Shown here: positions 26,089-34,919 of the stretch, piece by piece | How positions within the stretch are numbered: the stretch's first letter is position 1 | Layout: every line of letters begins with the position of its first letter | NCBI RefSeq assembly: GCF_001547525.1 | Contig: NZ_CM003769.1 | Coordinates: 124,001-188,000, forward strand | DNA length: 64,000 nt | Direction of reading: 5' to 3' | DNA from: Burkholderia anthina | Lineage (GTDB): Bacteria; Pseudomonadota; Gammaproteobacteria; Burkholderiales; Burkholderiaceae | Position numbers and translations under genes: made by a program | Notes under the pieces: generated by a model | Told to the model about the DNA's origin: nothing | What the model saw: the letters and a program-made list of their open reading frames with translations, nothing else | The model's database searches: none

Positions 26089-27528
26089 ATGAACGAATCG
26101 TCACCCCGGTCCGAAGCGGGGCTCGGCAAGAACGCCGTCGGACTTTCACAAATCGTTTTCTTCGTCGTCGCCGCGGCCGCGCCGCTCACCGCGATGGTCG
26201 GCGCGACGCCCGCGGCGTTCTCGCTCGGCAACGGCCCCGGCGTGCCCGGCGTATTCGTGCTGGCGGGCGTCATGTACCTGATCTTCAGCATCGGCTATGC
26301 GGCGATGAGCCGGCACATCTCCAATGCGGGCGCATTCTATGCCTACATCGCGAACGGGCTCGGGCGCCCCGCCGGCGTGGGCGGCGCGTTCGTCGCGATC
26401 GTCGCGTACAACGCCGTGCAGATCGCGATCTACTGCATGTTCGGCTTCTTCCTGAACGACAGCATCCAGCGGCACTACGGCGTCGACGTGCCGTGGTGGG
26501 CATTCGCGCTCGCATGCGTCGTCGCCGTGCACTTCTGCGGTGCGCGACGCATCGAGTTCAGCGGCCGGCTGCTCGGCATGCTGATGATCGGCGAGATCGC
26601 GATCGTGATGCTGCTCGATCTCGCGATCATCGCGCACGGCGCGAGCGCCGGCGGCTTCAGCGCGAAACCGTTCAGCCCGGCAATGGTGTTCGCGCCCGGG
26701 CTCGGCACCGCGCTCGTGTTCGTGCTCGGCTCGTACATGGGCTTCGAGGCCACGGCGATCTTCTCCGAGGAGGCGCGCGACCCGAAGCGCACGATTCCGC
26801 GCGCCACGTACGTGGCCGTGATCCTCATCATGGCGTTCTACGCGCTGTCGTCGTGGGCGATCGTCGAGGCCTGGGGCGAGCGCGCGATCGCCGCGCAGGC
26901 CGCACGCGATCCGGCCAACCTCTGGTTCGCCGTCAGCGGTCGGCTGCTCGGCGGCATCGCGACGGACGCGATGAACGTCCTGCTCGTCACGAGCCTGTTC
27001 GCGGCCATCCTGTCGTTCCACAACACGATCACGCGCTATTTCTACGCGATGGGCCGCGAACGCGTGCTGTGGCACAAGCTCGGCCATACGTGCCCCGTGC
27101 ATCGTTGCCCGGACGTCGCCGGCAAGGTGCAGACGCTGATCGCGCTCGCGGCCATCGCCGGATCGGCGGCCTTTCGCCTCGACCCGTTCGCGGTCGTGTT
27201 CTCGTGGATGAGCGCGCTGGCCACGATCGGCATCATCGCGGTGCAGATCCTGGTGGCGGCCTCGGTGATCGCGTTCTTCGCGCGCGACCATCGGGACGCC
27301 AGCCTCGTGCACCGCCTGATCGCGCCGCTCGTCAGCGTGATCGCGCTCGGCGCCTGCCTCGTGCTGGTCGTGCGCAACCTGTCGGTGCTGAGCGGATCGG
27401 ATTCGACCTTCGTCGCGATGTTTCCGTATTTCCTCGCCGCCGTCGGCGCGCTCGGCATCCGCGCCGCGCTGCGGTTGAAACGCAGCGACCCCGACCTGTA
27501 CCGCGCACTCGGACGCGCCGTTCAATAG
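26089..27528 (+). CDS. APC-family amino acid/amine permease
   Basis: A 479-residue transporter with about 12 membrane segments. It has the APC signature start 'GLSQIVFFVVAAAAPLTAMV', 'SNAGAFYAYIANGLGRPAG' and 'GSYMGFEATAIFSEEARDP'. It probably imports the amine or amino acid that the aminotransferase and aldehyde dehydrogenase downstream consume. It lies 283 bp after the AraC gene, with the two-part motif between. Confidence 0.88.
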   Translation: MNESSPRSEAGLGKNAVGLSQIVFFVVAAAAPLTAMVGATPAAFSLGNGPGVPGVFVLAGVMYLIFSIGYAAMSRHISNAGAFYAYIANGLGRPAGVGGAFVAIVAYNAVQIAIYCMFGFFLNDSIQRHYGVDVPWWAFALACVVAVHFCGARRIEFSGRLLGMLMIGEIAIVMLLDLAIIAHGASAGGFSAKPFSPAMVFAPGLGTALVFVLGSYMGFEATAIFSEEARDPKRTIPRATYVAVILIMAFYALSSWAIVEAWGERAIAAQAARDPANLWFAVSGRLLGGIATDAMNVLLVTSLFAAILSFHNTITRYFYAMGRERVLWHKLGHTCPVHRCPDVAGKVQTLIALAAIAGSAAFRLDPFAVVFSWMSALATIGIIAVQILVAASVIAFFARDHRDASLVHRLIAPLVSVIALGACLVLVVRNLSVLSGSDSTFVAMFPYFLAAVGALGIRAALRLKRSDPDLYRALGRAVQ

Positions 27529-27621
27529 CCGCCGCCCGGACGGTGCCGCACCGCCGTCCCGTCGCACCCGCCCCGACGCTTTCCCGCCGCCCACGCGCCA
27601 TGCGACGTGTCGCGCCGGCAC

Positions 27622-27670
27622 GGGTATTCCCTATCCCGATCGCGCCGCAACGATTGCCGATAGCGGACAA
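27622..27670 (+). promoter_or_regulatory. Two-part regulatory motif, copy 2 (aldehyde dehydrogenase promoter)
   Basis: GGGTATTCCC (27622-27631) with TTGCCGATAGCGGACAA (27654-27670). It differs from copy 1 at one base in each part. It ends 113 bp before the dehydrogenase start, inside an otherwise featureless 255-bp gap. Confidence 0.55.
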
Positions 27671-27783
27671 GGCGCGCGATTTCATCGACATACAGTAAAG
27701 GCGACGTCGAAGCAGCACGGCGGCGGCCGCCCTCGCCGCCGCCCCGTTCCGCCCGACGATTCGCCCCTGGAAACACGGACACC

Positions 27784-29229
27784 ATGATGAAAATTCAGAA
27801 TCTGATCGACGGCAGGCATTGCGACGCAGCGGCCGGCCGCACCTTCGACAAACTGGCGCCGGCGACCGGCGACTACGTGGCCGCCGTGCCCGCATCGACC
27901 GCCGAGGACGTCGATCGCGCGGTGCGCGCCGCGCACGCGGCGCTGCAAGACGACGCCTGGGCGCGCGCGGGCGGCGCGGCCCGCGCCCGCTGGCTGCTTC
28001 GGCTGGCGGACCTGGTCGAACGCGACGCCGATGCGCTGACGGAATTGCTGGCCGTCGAACAGGGGCGTCCGCTTGCCGAGATGCGCATGATGGACCTCCC
28101 GATGTGCATCGACACGCTGCGCTACTTCGCCGGCTGGGCCGACAAGCTCGAGGGCCGCACGATTCCGACCGACGGCTTCATGGGCCGCCCGACGCTCAGC
28201 TACACGCGGCGCGCGCCGGTGGGCGTCGCCGGTCTGATCATCCCGTGGAACGCGCCGTTGATGATCGCCGTGTGGAAGCTCGCGCCGGCGCTGGCGGCCG
28301 GCTGCCCGGTGGTCGTCAAGCCGTCGGAGGACACGCCGCTGGCCGTCGCCCGGCTCGGCGAACTCGTCTGCGAAGCCGGCCTTCCCGCCGGGGTCGTCAA
28401 CATCGTCCACGGCGTGGGCGCGGAAGTCGGCGCCGCGCTGGTCGCGCACCCGCTCGTGAGCAAGATCAGTTTCACCGGCAGCACCGAAGTCGGCCGCGCG
28501 ATCGCGGGCGTGGCAGCAAGGACCTTCAAGCGCGTCACGCTCGAACTCGGCGGCAAGGCCGCGCAGATCGTCTTCGCGGACGCCGATCTCGACCGTGCGA
28601 TTCCGTCGCTGATGGCCGGCATGTTCGCGAACCAGGGGCAGACGTGCGCGGCCGGCTCGCGCGTGCTCGCGCACCGCTCGATCGCCCAGGCGCTCGAAGA
28701 ACGGCTTGCCGACGCGGCCCGGGCGATGCGCGTCGGTCCGCCATCGGAGCCCGGCGTGCAGATGGGCGCGCTCATCAACCCGCGGCACCTCGCGCGCGTG
28801 CGAGCGCTCGTCGACGGCGCGCTCGCCGAAGGGGCGGTGATGCTCGCCGGCGACGAACAGGTGCCGCCACGCGGGTGCTTCATGCGCCCGACGATTCTGG
28901 GCGGCGTCCATCCGGGCATGCGGATCGCCGGCGACGAGGTATTCGGCCCGGTCGGCATGGTCATGCCGTTCGACACCGAGGACGACGCCGTTCGCATCGC
29001 CAACGACACGCCGTTCGGTCTCTCCGCCTCGGTGTGGACGCAGGACGTCGGCACCGCGCACCGCGTCGCCGAGCGGCTCGACGTCGGCGCGGTCGCGATC
29101 AACGCGTGGAGCCCGATCGACGCACGCCTGCCGTGGGGCGGCACCAAGCAAAGCGGGATCGGGCGCGACCTGTCGAAGGCCGCGCTCGATGCGTACCTCG
29201 AGGAAAAGATCGTCACCGCAGCCCTGTGA
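27784..29229 (+). CDS. NAD(P)-dependent aldehyde dehydrogenase
   Basis: A 481-residue ALDH-superfamily enzyme. It has 'PWNAPLMIAVWKLAPALAAG', the NAD-loop 'FTGSTEVGRAI', catalytic Glu in 'LELGGK' and catalytic Cys in 'NQGQTCAAGSR', plus 'WGGTKQSGIGRDLSKAALD' near the end. It oxidises the aldehyde left by transamination of an amine to the acid. The class III aminotransferase follows 63 bp downstream. Substrate identity (omega-amino acid, diamine or aromatic amine) cannot be fixed. Confidence 0.92.
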   Translation: MMKIQNLIDGRHCDAAAGRTFDKLAPATGDYVAAVPASTAEDVDRAVRAAHAALQDDAWARAGGAARARWLLRLADLVERDADALTELLAVEQGRPLAEMRMMDLPMCIDTLRYFAGWADKLEGRTIPTDGFMGRPTLSYTRRAPVGVAGLIIPWNAPLMIAVWKLAPALAAGCPVVVKPSEDTPLAVARLGELVCEAGLPAGVVNIVHGVGAEVGAALVAHPLVSKISFTGSTEVGRAIAGVAARTFKRVTLELGGKAAQIVFADADLDRAIPSLMAGMFANQGQTCAAGSRVLAHRSIAQALEERLADAARAMRVGPPSEPGVQMGALINPRHLARVRALVDGALAEGAVMLAGDEQVPPRGCFMRPTILGGVHPGMRIAGDEVFGPVGMVMPFDTEDDAVRIANDTPFGLSASVWTQDVGTAHRVAERLDVGAVAINAWSPIDARLPWGGTKQSGIGRDLSKAALDAYLEEKIVTAAL

Positions 29230-29292
29230 CCCGACGGCGCGCACCGCGCCACAACCCTGTTCAAGCACTTCGCAAGAGAGACGAGAGACACC

Positions 29293-30657
29293 ATGGACTA
29301 TCAAAAGCGTCAAAAACGATTCTGGCACCCGATGAGCTCGGCGGCCGCCGGGCATACGACTCCCACCGTGATCATCGCGCGCGGCGACGGCAACTACGTG
29401 TACGACGTCGAGGGCCACCGCATGCTCGACGGCGTGGGCGGACTGTGGAACGTCAACGTCGGGCACAACCGGCCGGAAGTGAAAAGCGCGATCGCCCGGC
29501 AGATGGATGAGCTGTCGTACTACCAGACCTTCGACGGCGTTGCCCATCCGCGCGTCTACGATCTGGCCGACCGCCTGTGCGCGATGTTCGCGCAGGAGGA
29601 CATGCAACGGGTGATGTTCGGCAGCGGCGGGTCCGACGCGATCGAGACCGCGCTCAAGATGGCGCGCCAGTACTGGGTCGCCGCGGGTGAGCCGTCGCGC
29701 ACGAAATTCCTGTCGCTGCGCAACGGCTATCACGGCGTGCACATGGGCGGCACGTCGATTGGCGGCAACGGCGTCTACCATTACAATCACGGCCCGCTGC
29801 TGCCCGGCTGCGTGCTGCTCGACACGCCGTGGCTCTATCGCAATCCGTGGAATTGCGACGATCCGCAACAGCTCGTCGAGCACTGCATCCGGCAGCTCGA
29901 GGAAACGATCGCGTTCCACGGCCCGCAGACCATTGCCGCGTTCGTCGCCGAACCCGTGCAGGGCGCCGGCGGCCTGATCGTCCCGCCGGCCGATTACTGG
30001 GCTCGCGTGCGCGCCGTATGCGACCGCAACGGCATTCTGCTGATCGCGGACGAGGTGGTCACCGGCTTCGGCCGCACCGGCAGCCTGCTCGGCAGCCGCG
30101 GCTGGGGCGTCGCCGCCGACATCCTGTGCGTCGCCAAGGGCATTTCCGCCGGCTACGTGCCGCTCGGCGCGACGCTGTACAACGGGCGGATCGCCGACGC
30201 GATCGAACATGGGGCGGGCTTCTCGCACGTGGTCATGCACGGCTATACGTACAGCGGCCATCCGCTCGCCTGCGCCGCGTCGCTCGCGGTGCTCGACATC
30301 GTCGAGGCCGAGGATCTGCCGGGCAATGCGGCGCGGGTCGGCCAGCGCCTGCTCGAGCAATTGCTGCCGCTGAAGGCCGACTTCGAGACCGTCGGCGACG
30401 TCCGCGGCAAGGGGCTGATGCTGGCGCTCGACCTGGTGACCGACAAGGCCAGCCGCACGCTGCTCGATCCGGGCAAGGGGTTCGCCGCCCGCGTGGCCGA
30501 TGCCGCGCGCCGGCGCGGCGTCCTGGTCCGCGCGATCGCGAACAAGGTCGTGATGTCGCCGCCGCTGACGCTGCGGCAGGACGAAGCCGACTTCATCGCG
30601 GTGACGCTGCGCGAAGCGCTGCAGGAATGCTGCGCGGATTCGCTGGCGATCGCCTGA
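29293..30657 (+). CDS. Class III (omega) PLP-dependent aminotransferase
   Basis: A 454-residue fold-type I aminotransferase. It has 'GSGGSDAIETALKMARQYW', PLP-ring Asp in 'LIADEVVTGFGRTGS', and the Schiff-base Lys in 'CVAKGISAGYVPLGA'. It resembles the omega-amino acid:pyruvate / taurine:pyruvate / diamine group. A GAGAGA-type Shine-Dalgarno precedes the ATG. With the APC permease and the aldehyde dehydrogenase it forms an uptake -> deamination -> oxidation route. Confidence 0.9.
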   Translation: MDYQKRQKRFWHPMSSAAAGHTTPTVIIARGDGNYVYDVEGHRMLDGVGGLWNVNVGHNRPEVKSAIARQMDELSYYQTFDGVAHPRVYDLADRLCAMFAQEDMQRVMFGSGGSDAIETALKMARQYWVAAGEPSRTKFLSLRNGYHGVHMGGTSIGGNGVYHYNHGPLLPGCVLLDTPWLYRNPWNCDDPQQLVEHCIRQLEETIAFHGPQTIAAFVAEPVQGAGGLIVPPADYWARVRAVCDRNGILLIADEVVTGFGRTGSLLGSRGWGVAADILCVAKGISAGYVPLGATLYNGRIADAIEHGAGFSHVVMHGYTYSGHPLACAASLAVLDIVEAEDLPGNAARVGQRLLEQLLPLKADFETVGDVRGKGLMLALDLVTDKASRTLLDPGKGFAARVADAARRRGVLVRAIANKVVMSPPLTLRQDEADFIAVTLREALQECCADSLAIA

Positions 30658-30672
30658 GCGCGAACCGGCCCG

Positions 30673-30704
30673 GCGCACGGGCTTTTCGTCGAAGGTCCGT
30701 GCGC
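30673..30704 (+). terminator. Stem-loop after aminotransferase gene
   Basis: Inverted repeat GCGCACGG / CCGTGCGC with a 16-nt T-containing loop, 15 bp after the aminotransferase stop. No T-run follows, so it is a possible processing or partial termination site before the cytochrome gene. Confidence 0.35.
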
Positions 30705-30806
30705 ATCGCCGTCCGGCCTCGGTTCGACGAAGATCGCCGCGGGGCGCCGAAGTCGACGATCGGCATCCCGCCTGTTCCCGTTTTGTTTTAAAGGAAGACA
30801 AGTCAA

Positions 30807-31370
30807 ATGGAAAACCGGGCCGTTGCATTCACGGTGGAGAAATACCCGCTCGCGCTTCGACTGCTGCACTGGGTCAGGGCGATCCTGATCGGCGCGCAGC
30901 TCTGGACCGGCTGGACGATGGTCCGGCTCGACGACAACCTGCCGGCCAAGTTCGACTGGTACTACCCGACGCACAAGGAATTCGGCGTGCTCACGCTGCT
31001 GGTGGTCGTCATGCAACTGGCAATCCGTTCGATGAAGCCGTTGCCGCCGCTGCCTTCGACCCTGCCGACGCTCGACCGCAAGCTCGCGAAGATCGGCCAC
31101 TACCTGCTGTATGCGCTGGCGATCGTCGTGCCGCTGATGGGTTATTCGATGTCGAGCACGTTTACGCAGAGCGACGGCGTGCCGTTCTTCTTTTTCCGCG
31201 TACCCGAGCTGCTGCCGAAGAACGACCACTGGTTCGAGGCGTTCCAGTGGTTGCACAGGACGCTCGCCTACACGCTGCTCGCGCTCGTCGTGCTGCATGT
31301 GTTCGGCGCGCTGAAGCACCGGTTCTTCGACCGCAACCCGGAAAACGACGTGCTACGGCGAATGCTGTAA
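30807..31370 (+). CDS. Cytochrome b561 family protein
   Basis: A 187-residue membrane di-haem cytochrome of the bacterial b561 type, with four hydrophobic helices. Candidate haem ligands are the His residues in 'LRLLHWV', 'THKEFG', 'KIGHYLLY' and 'WLHRTLAY/VVLHVFG'. AAGGAAG precedes the ATG. In other bacteria such proteins act as superoxide:quinone oxidoreductases. Its link to the amine genes 149 bp upstream may be positional only. Confidence 0.88.
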   Translation: MENRAVAFTVEKYPLALRLLHWVRAILIGAQLWTGWTMVRLDDNLPAKFDWYYPTHKEFGVLTLLVVVMQLAIRSMKPLPPLPSTLPTLDRKLAKIGHYLLYALAIVVPLMGYSMSSTFTQSDGVPFFFFRVPELLPKNDHWFEAFQWLHRTLAYTLLALVVLHVFGALKHRFFDRNPENDVLRRML

Positions 31371-31413
31371 CGCCGCCACGCGGAAACCTCGCGCCCGGTG
31401 AGCTTCCGCATCC

Positions 31414-31436
31414 GGTCCGCCCGATCGCGGCGGGCC
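31414..31436 (+). terminator. GC-rich hairpin after cytochrome b561 gene
   Basis: GGTCCGCC pairs with GGCGGGCC (one G-T pair) over a 7-nt loop, followed by a pyrimidine-rich 'TCTTCTT'. It is a plausible terminator separating the cytochrome from the porin. Confidence 0.4.
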
Positions 31437-31558
31437 GATCTTCTTCACCATAAATATTTCGTTTTACTAACGACAAGCGGACCCGCCGCACGCGTCCGGC
31501 GCCGTCGCACGCCGTCGGAAACCGCGCCGCGTGGGCCGCCCACACCTAGAGATCGACG

Positions 31559-32707
31559 ATGAAAAAGATGATGGCGGCCGTATCGGCCGCGAGCGCCATG
31601 GGTTTCGGCCTGACGGCCCATGCGCAAGGCACGGTGACGCTGTACGGCCTGATCGACGAGGGCGTCAATTTCACGAGCAACGCGGGTGGCAGCCACGCTT
31701 ACCAGATGGTCAGCGGCGATACCGTCGGCAGCAACTGGGGCCTGAAAGGAACCGAGGACCTTGGCGGCGGGCTGAGAGCGCTGTTCCAGCTCGAGAACGG
31801 TTTCGACGCGAGCACCGGTGCGCTCGGCGTCACGTCGCGGATGTTCGGCAGGCAGGCCTACGTCGGGCTCGATTCCGATCGGTTCGGCACGCTGACGTTC
31901 GGCCGCCAGTACGATCCCACGCTTGACATGTGGAGCCCTTTCACGGCCACCGGAAACTGGCTCGGCGACTTCGGCGCGCATCCGTACGACAACGACAACG
32001 CCGACTGGGACTACCGCATCCAGAACAGCATCAAGTACGTGTCGCCGACGTACGGCGGCTTCAAGGGCGAAGTGCTCTACGGGCTCGCGAATCAGGCGGG
32101 CGGCTTCGCGCGGAACCGCGTGTACAGCGCCGCCGTGCAGTACCAGGCGGGCGCATTTTCCGCTGCCGTCGCGTACCTGAAGGCCGACAATGGCGGCGCA
32201 ACCGCGGGCGGCGCGTTGTCGAGCGACGATACGGTTTTCAGCGGCCGCTCGCAGCAGAACATCGATGCCGGTGCATCGTACAAGTTCAGCGACAAGCTGA
32301 CGCTGTCCGCCGCGTATTCGCATGTCGACGTGACCAACCCGGAATCGAATCTCTACTTCGCGAACCAGCCGGCGGCAGGCTCGCAGCACGCGTGGAAATT
32401 CGACAACTTCGAGGTCAACGGCCAGTATTTCTTCCGGCCGGACGTCTGGCTCGGCGCGGCCTATACCTACACGCATGCACATGTCGCGACGGCGGCGGGC
32501 GATGCGTCGCCGAGCTGGCACCAGCTATCGATGATGCTCGACTACGATCTCAGCAAGCGGACCTCGACGTACATTCAGGGCGCGTATCAGCATGCAACCG
32601 GCAATACCGGCACCGACTTCGACTACGCACACGTGCTCGGCACGGCCGGGCAGTCGTCGGGCCGCAATCAGCTGGCGTTGCGCGTCGGGATGATGCATCG
32701 CTTCTGA
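31559..32707 (+). CDS. Gram-negative porin (Burkholderia OmpC-like)
   Basis: A 382-residue outer-membrane beta-barrel. It has a Sec signal peptide (cut after AHA, leaving QGTVTLYGLIDEGV), 'NWGLKGTEDLGGGLRALFQL' and 'FGRQAYVGLDSDRFGTLTFG' typical of beta-proteobacterial trimeric porins, and a C-terminal Phe ('MMHRF'). It is a general diffusion channel. The 188-bp upstream gap holds only the hairpin noted and an AT-rich stretch around 31440-31470 that may be its promoter. Confidence 0.92.
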   Translation: MKKMMAAVSAASAMGFGLTAHAQGTVTLYGLIDEGVNFTSNAGGSHAYQMVSGDTVGSNWGLKGTEDLGGGLRALFQLENGFDASTGALGVTSRMFGRQAYVGLDSDRFGTLTFGRQYDPTLDMWSPFTATGNWLGDFGAHPYDNDNADWDYRIQNSIKYVSPTYGGFKGEVLYGLANQAGGFARNRVYSAAVQYQAGAFSAAVAYLKADNGGATAGGALSSDDTVFSGRSQQNIDAGASYKFSDKLTLSAAYSHVDVTNPESNLYFANQPAAGSQHAWKFDNFEVNGQYFFRPDVWLGAAYTYTHAHVATAAGDASPSWHQLSMMLDYDLSKRTSTYIQGAYQHATGNTGTDFDYAHVLGTAGQSSGRNQLALRVGMMHRF

Positions 32708-32720
32708 ACCCGGCGGACCA

Positions 32721-32751
32721 CACGGGCTCGCAGCGTGCGCGGCAGCCCGTG
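32721..32751. terminator. Bidirectional terminator between convergent porin genes
   Basis: Inverted repeat CACGGGCT / AGCCCGTG in the 57-bp gap between the two porin stops, followed on the plus strand by 'CTTTCCC'. Its position between convergent genes suits shared termination. Confidence 0.5.
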
Positions 32752-32764
32752 CTTTCCCGAACCG

Positions 32765-33820
32765 TCAGAACTGATGCCGCACGCCGAGCCGAACCGCCGT
32801 CTGCGCCGCACCGGACGCCGGCCCGCCAAGCGCCGCTTCGACCTGGGCGCCGTAAGCACCGTCGTGCCCGCGTGCGAATACCGCGTACAGGCCCGTACGT
32901 TTCGACAGCGAATAGTCTGCGGTCAACGTGACCTGGTTGGCCGAGCCGACGTCGCCGCCGCGCTGCTGGTACTGGAACCCGCCGCCCAGTTGCAACGACG
33001 GCGTGACGGCATAGGTCAACCCGGCGTCGCAAGTGGTGGCCCGCAGCGGCGCGGCGGCGCTGATCCGCACGTCCGACACCATGCCGAAGACACGGAGCGG
33101 ACCGACGTTGTAGCCGGCCCCGACCGAGAAATTGCGCAGATTGCCGCCGGCGGTCACGTCGTGCTGGCCGAAATAAGCGAGGGCGGCACTGAACGCGCCC
33201 TGTGCGTAGGACAGCATCGCGCTTTGCACGCTGCCGCGCGCGACCGTCCCGGGCACGTTGCCGAACCCCCACATGCCGCCGAACGACAATCCGCCGAACG
33301 ACGGGCTCACGTACTTCACCGCGTTGTTCACCTGGACGCCCCATACACGGTTGTCGAGCGCGCCGCCCGCCGACGCGTTCGCCGGCAAGCCCCACGCGAG
33401 CAGGCCGGCCGGCGTGTTCGCACCGATCGCGAACGCCGGCAGGAGATCGCCGACGAAATCGAACTGCCGCCCGAGCGTCACGGTCCCCCAGTCGCCGCCG
33501 AGCCCGACGTACGCTTGCGAACTGAACGCGGAGCCCGGCACGGTCAGCGCGCCGTCTGACGTCTGGAACTGGCTTTCGAGCCGAAACACCGCGTAGCCGG
33601 CACCGCCGAGATCCTCCCTGCCCGTCAGGCCCCACACGTCGTTGCGCGACACGCCGGCCTGCAACGCGACCTGACGCCCGCCATGCGGGGCGGACGCCAC
33701 GTCGCTCGTATAGGTCACGCCCGTGTCCAGCGAACCGTAGAGCGTCACGCTCGATTGCGCCAACGTCGGTGCGACGGTTCCGTAGCCGCATAAAGCCATC
33801 ATCCGAAACCACCCTTTCAT
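32765..33820 (-). CDS. Gram-negative porin (OmpC-like), paralog
   Basis: A 351-residue porin. It has a signal peptide (cut after LAQ, leaving SSVTLYGSLDTGV), 'VWGLTGREDLGGAGYAVFRL', 'AYVGLGGDWGTVTLGRQFD', and C-terminal 'GVRHQF'. It is clearly diverged from the porin it faces. It lies beside the IclR gene and near the ring-degradation operon, so it could be the outer-membrane entry for that substrate, though no shared regulation was seen. Confidence 0.9.
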   Translation of the reverse strand: MKGWFRMMALCGYGTVAPTLAQSSVTLYGSLDTGVTYTSDVASAPHGGRQVALQAGVSRNDVWGLTGREDLGGAGYAVFRLESQFQTSDGALTVPGSAFSSQAYVGLGGDWGTVTLGRQFDFVGDLLPAFAIGANTPAGLLAWGLPANASAGGALDNRVWGVQVNNAVKYVSPSFGGLSFGGMWGFGNVPGTVARGSVQSAMLSYAQGAFSAALAYFGQHDVTAGGNLRNFSVGAGYNVGPLRVFGMVSDVRISAAAPLRATTCDAGLTYAVTPSLQLGGGFQYQQRGGDVGSANQVTLTADYSLSKRTGLYAVFARGHDGAYGAQVEAALGGPASGAAQTAVRLGVRHQF

Positions 33821-34132
33821 CGTCTTCTCCTCATCGAAACTTCCCGGCCGATGCGCGCGCGAACCGACCGGCTCGGCGGCAACCTCGACCTGGTGCGATT
33901 GCTTCCATTAAAATAGGAATCCGTATCATTCAAGGTGAAGCGATCCTCCCCGACGCGGCCGGCCCGCACCGCGCCCATTCGCCGCCATGGTCCCGGTCGC
34001 CGCCCGCACGACATAAGTTAGACTACGGCCTGTCGCCCGCGGCGGCGCATGCCGTGCCGCACCCCGGCAGCCCGCAGCGCGTGCGTCCTTCCCGTTCCAT
34101 TGCCGCAAGCCGTCTGAATCCCGGATCACGTC

Positions 34133-34861
34133 ATGTCGAGCCTCACCAAAATGCTGTCCATCCTCGACGTCTTCTCTTCGTCCGCGACGTCGATGACCGC
34201 CGAGGAAATCGCCGAACACATGGGCTTTTCGCGCACCACGTGCTATCGCTACGTGAAGGAACTGGCGTCCGTCGGCCTGCTCGTCGGCACCAACGGCCGC
34301 TATACGCTCGGCCCACGCATCATCCATCTCGACTACAACATGCGGCAGTCGGACCCGACGCTCACCGCCGCGAAACCCGTCATCCAGAAACTGGTTCAGG
34401 TCACCGGCGGCGATGCGCTCGTCTCGACGCTGTTCGACGAGCAGATCATCAACGTGATGCATGAAACCGGCGCCGAGAATCTGCAGTTGGGCTTCGGCCG
34501 CGGCCGCATCATGCCGTTGTTCCAGGGCGCGTCGTCGAAGGTGATCGTCGCCGCAATGTCGCGCGCGCGGCTGAAGCGCCTGCACGAACGGCACAACGCC
34601 GAGCTGGGCGAGTTCGCCGCCGACTGGACGCAGTTCTGGCGCGCCTGCCAGCAGATCGTCGAGGCCGGATACTGGATCTCGCGCGGCGAGCTCGACGCCG
34701 GGTTCGTCGGCATCGCCGCACCGATTCGCACGGCCAGCAGCGGCGACGTCAACAGCAGCCTGTCGCTGATCTTTCGCGCCGAACACTTCGCGTTGTTCGA
34801 CGAACACGTACTCGGCAAGCTCCTGATCGACGCCACCGCACGGATCGGCGACGCCACCTGA
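34133..34861 (+). CDS. IclR-family transcriptional regulator
   Basis: A 242-residue regulator. The N-terminal winged helix is 'TAEEIAEHMGFSRTTCYRYV', with a C-terminal GAF-like effector domain ('GRIMPLFQGASSKVIVAAMS' and 'AGYWISRGELDAGFVGIAAP'). It is convergent with the end of the nine-gene operon (58 bp) and is the best candidate for its regulator. The 312-bp gap 33821-34132 to the porin contains a weak dyad TTCC-N9-GGAA (33903-33919) and nothing else clear. Confidence 0.9.
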   Translation: MSSLTKMLSILDVFSSSATSMTAEEIAEHMGFSRTTCYRYVKELASVGLLVGTNGRYTLGPRIIHLDYNMRQSDPTLTAAKPVIQKLVQVTGGDALVSTLFDEQIINVMHETGAENLQLGFGRGRIMPLFQGASSKVIVAAMSRARLKRLHERHNAELGEFAADWTQFWRACQQIVEAGYWISRGELDAGFVGIAAPIRTASSGDVNSSLSLIFRAEHFALFDEHVLGKLLIDATARIGDAT

Positions 34862-34919
34862 GCATTCGCGCGGCATCGCATCGCGAACAATGCCGCACCC
34901 GAAACGCCCACGTGCGCGG

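Noticed and set aside
27682..30828. A 1048-codon uninterrupted frame on the minus strand
   Set aside because: It runs antisense to the aldehyde dehydrogenase and aminotransferase genes, is rich in Arg/Ala/Asp/His, and shows no domain. It is a by-product of high GC content.
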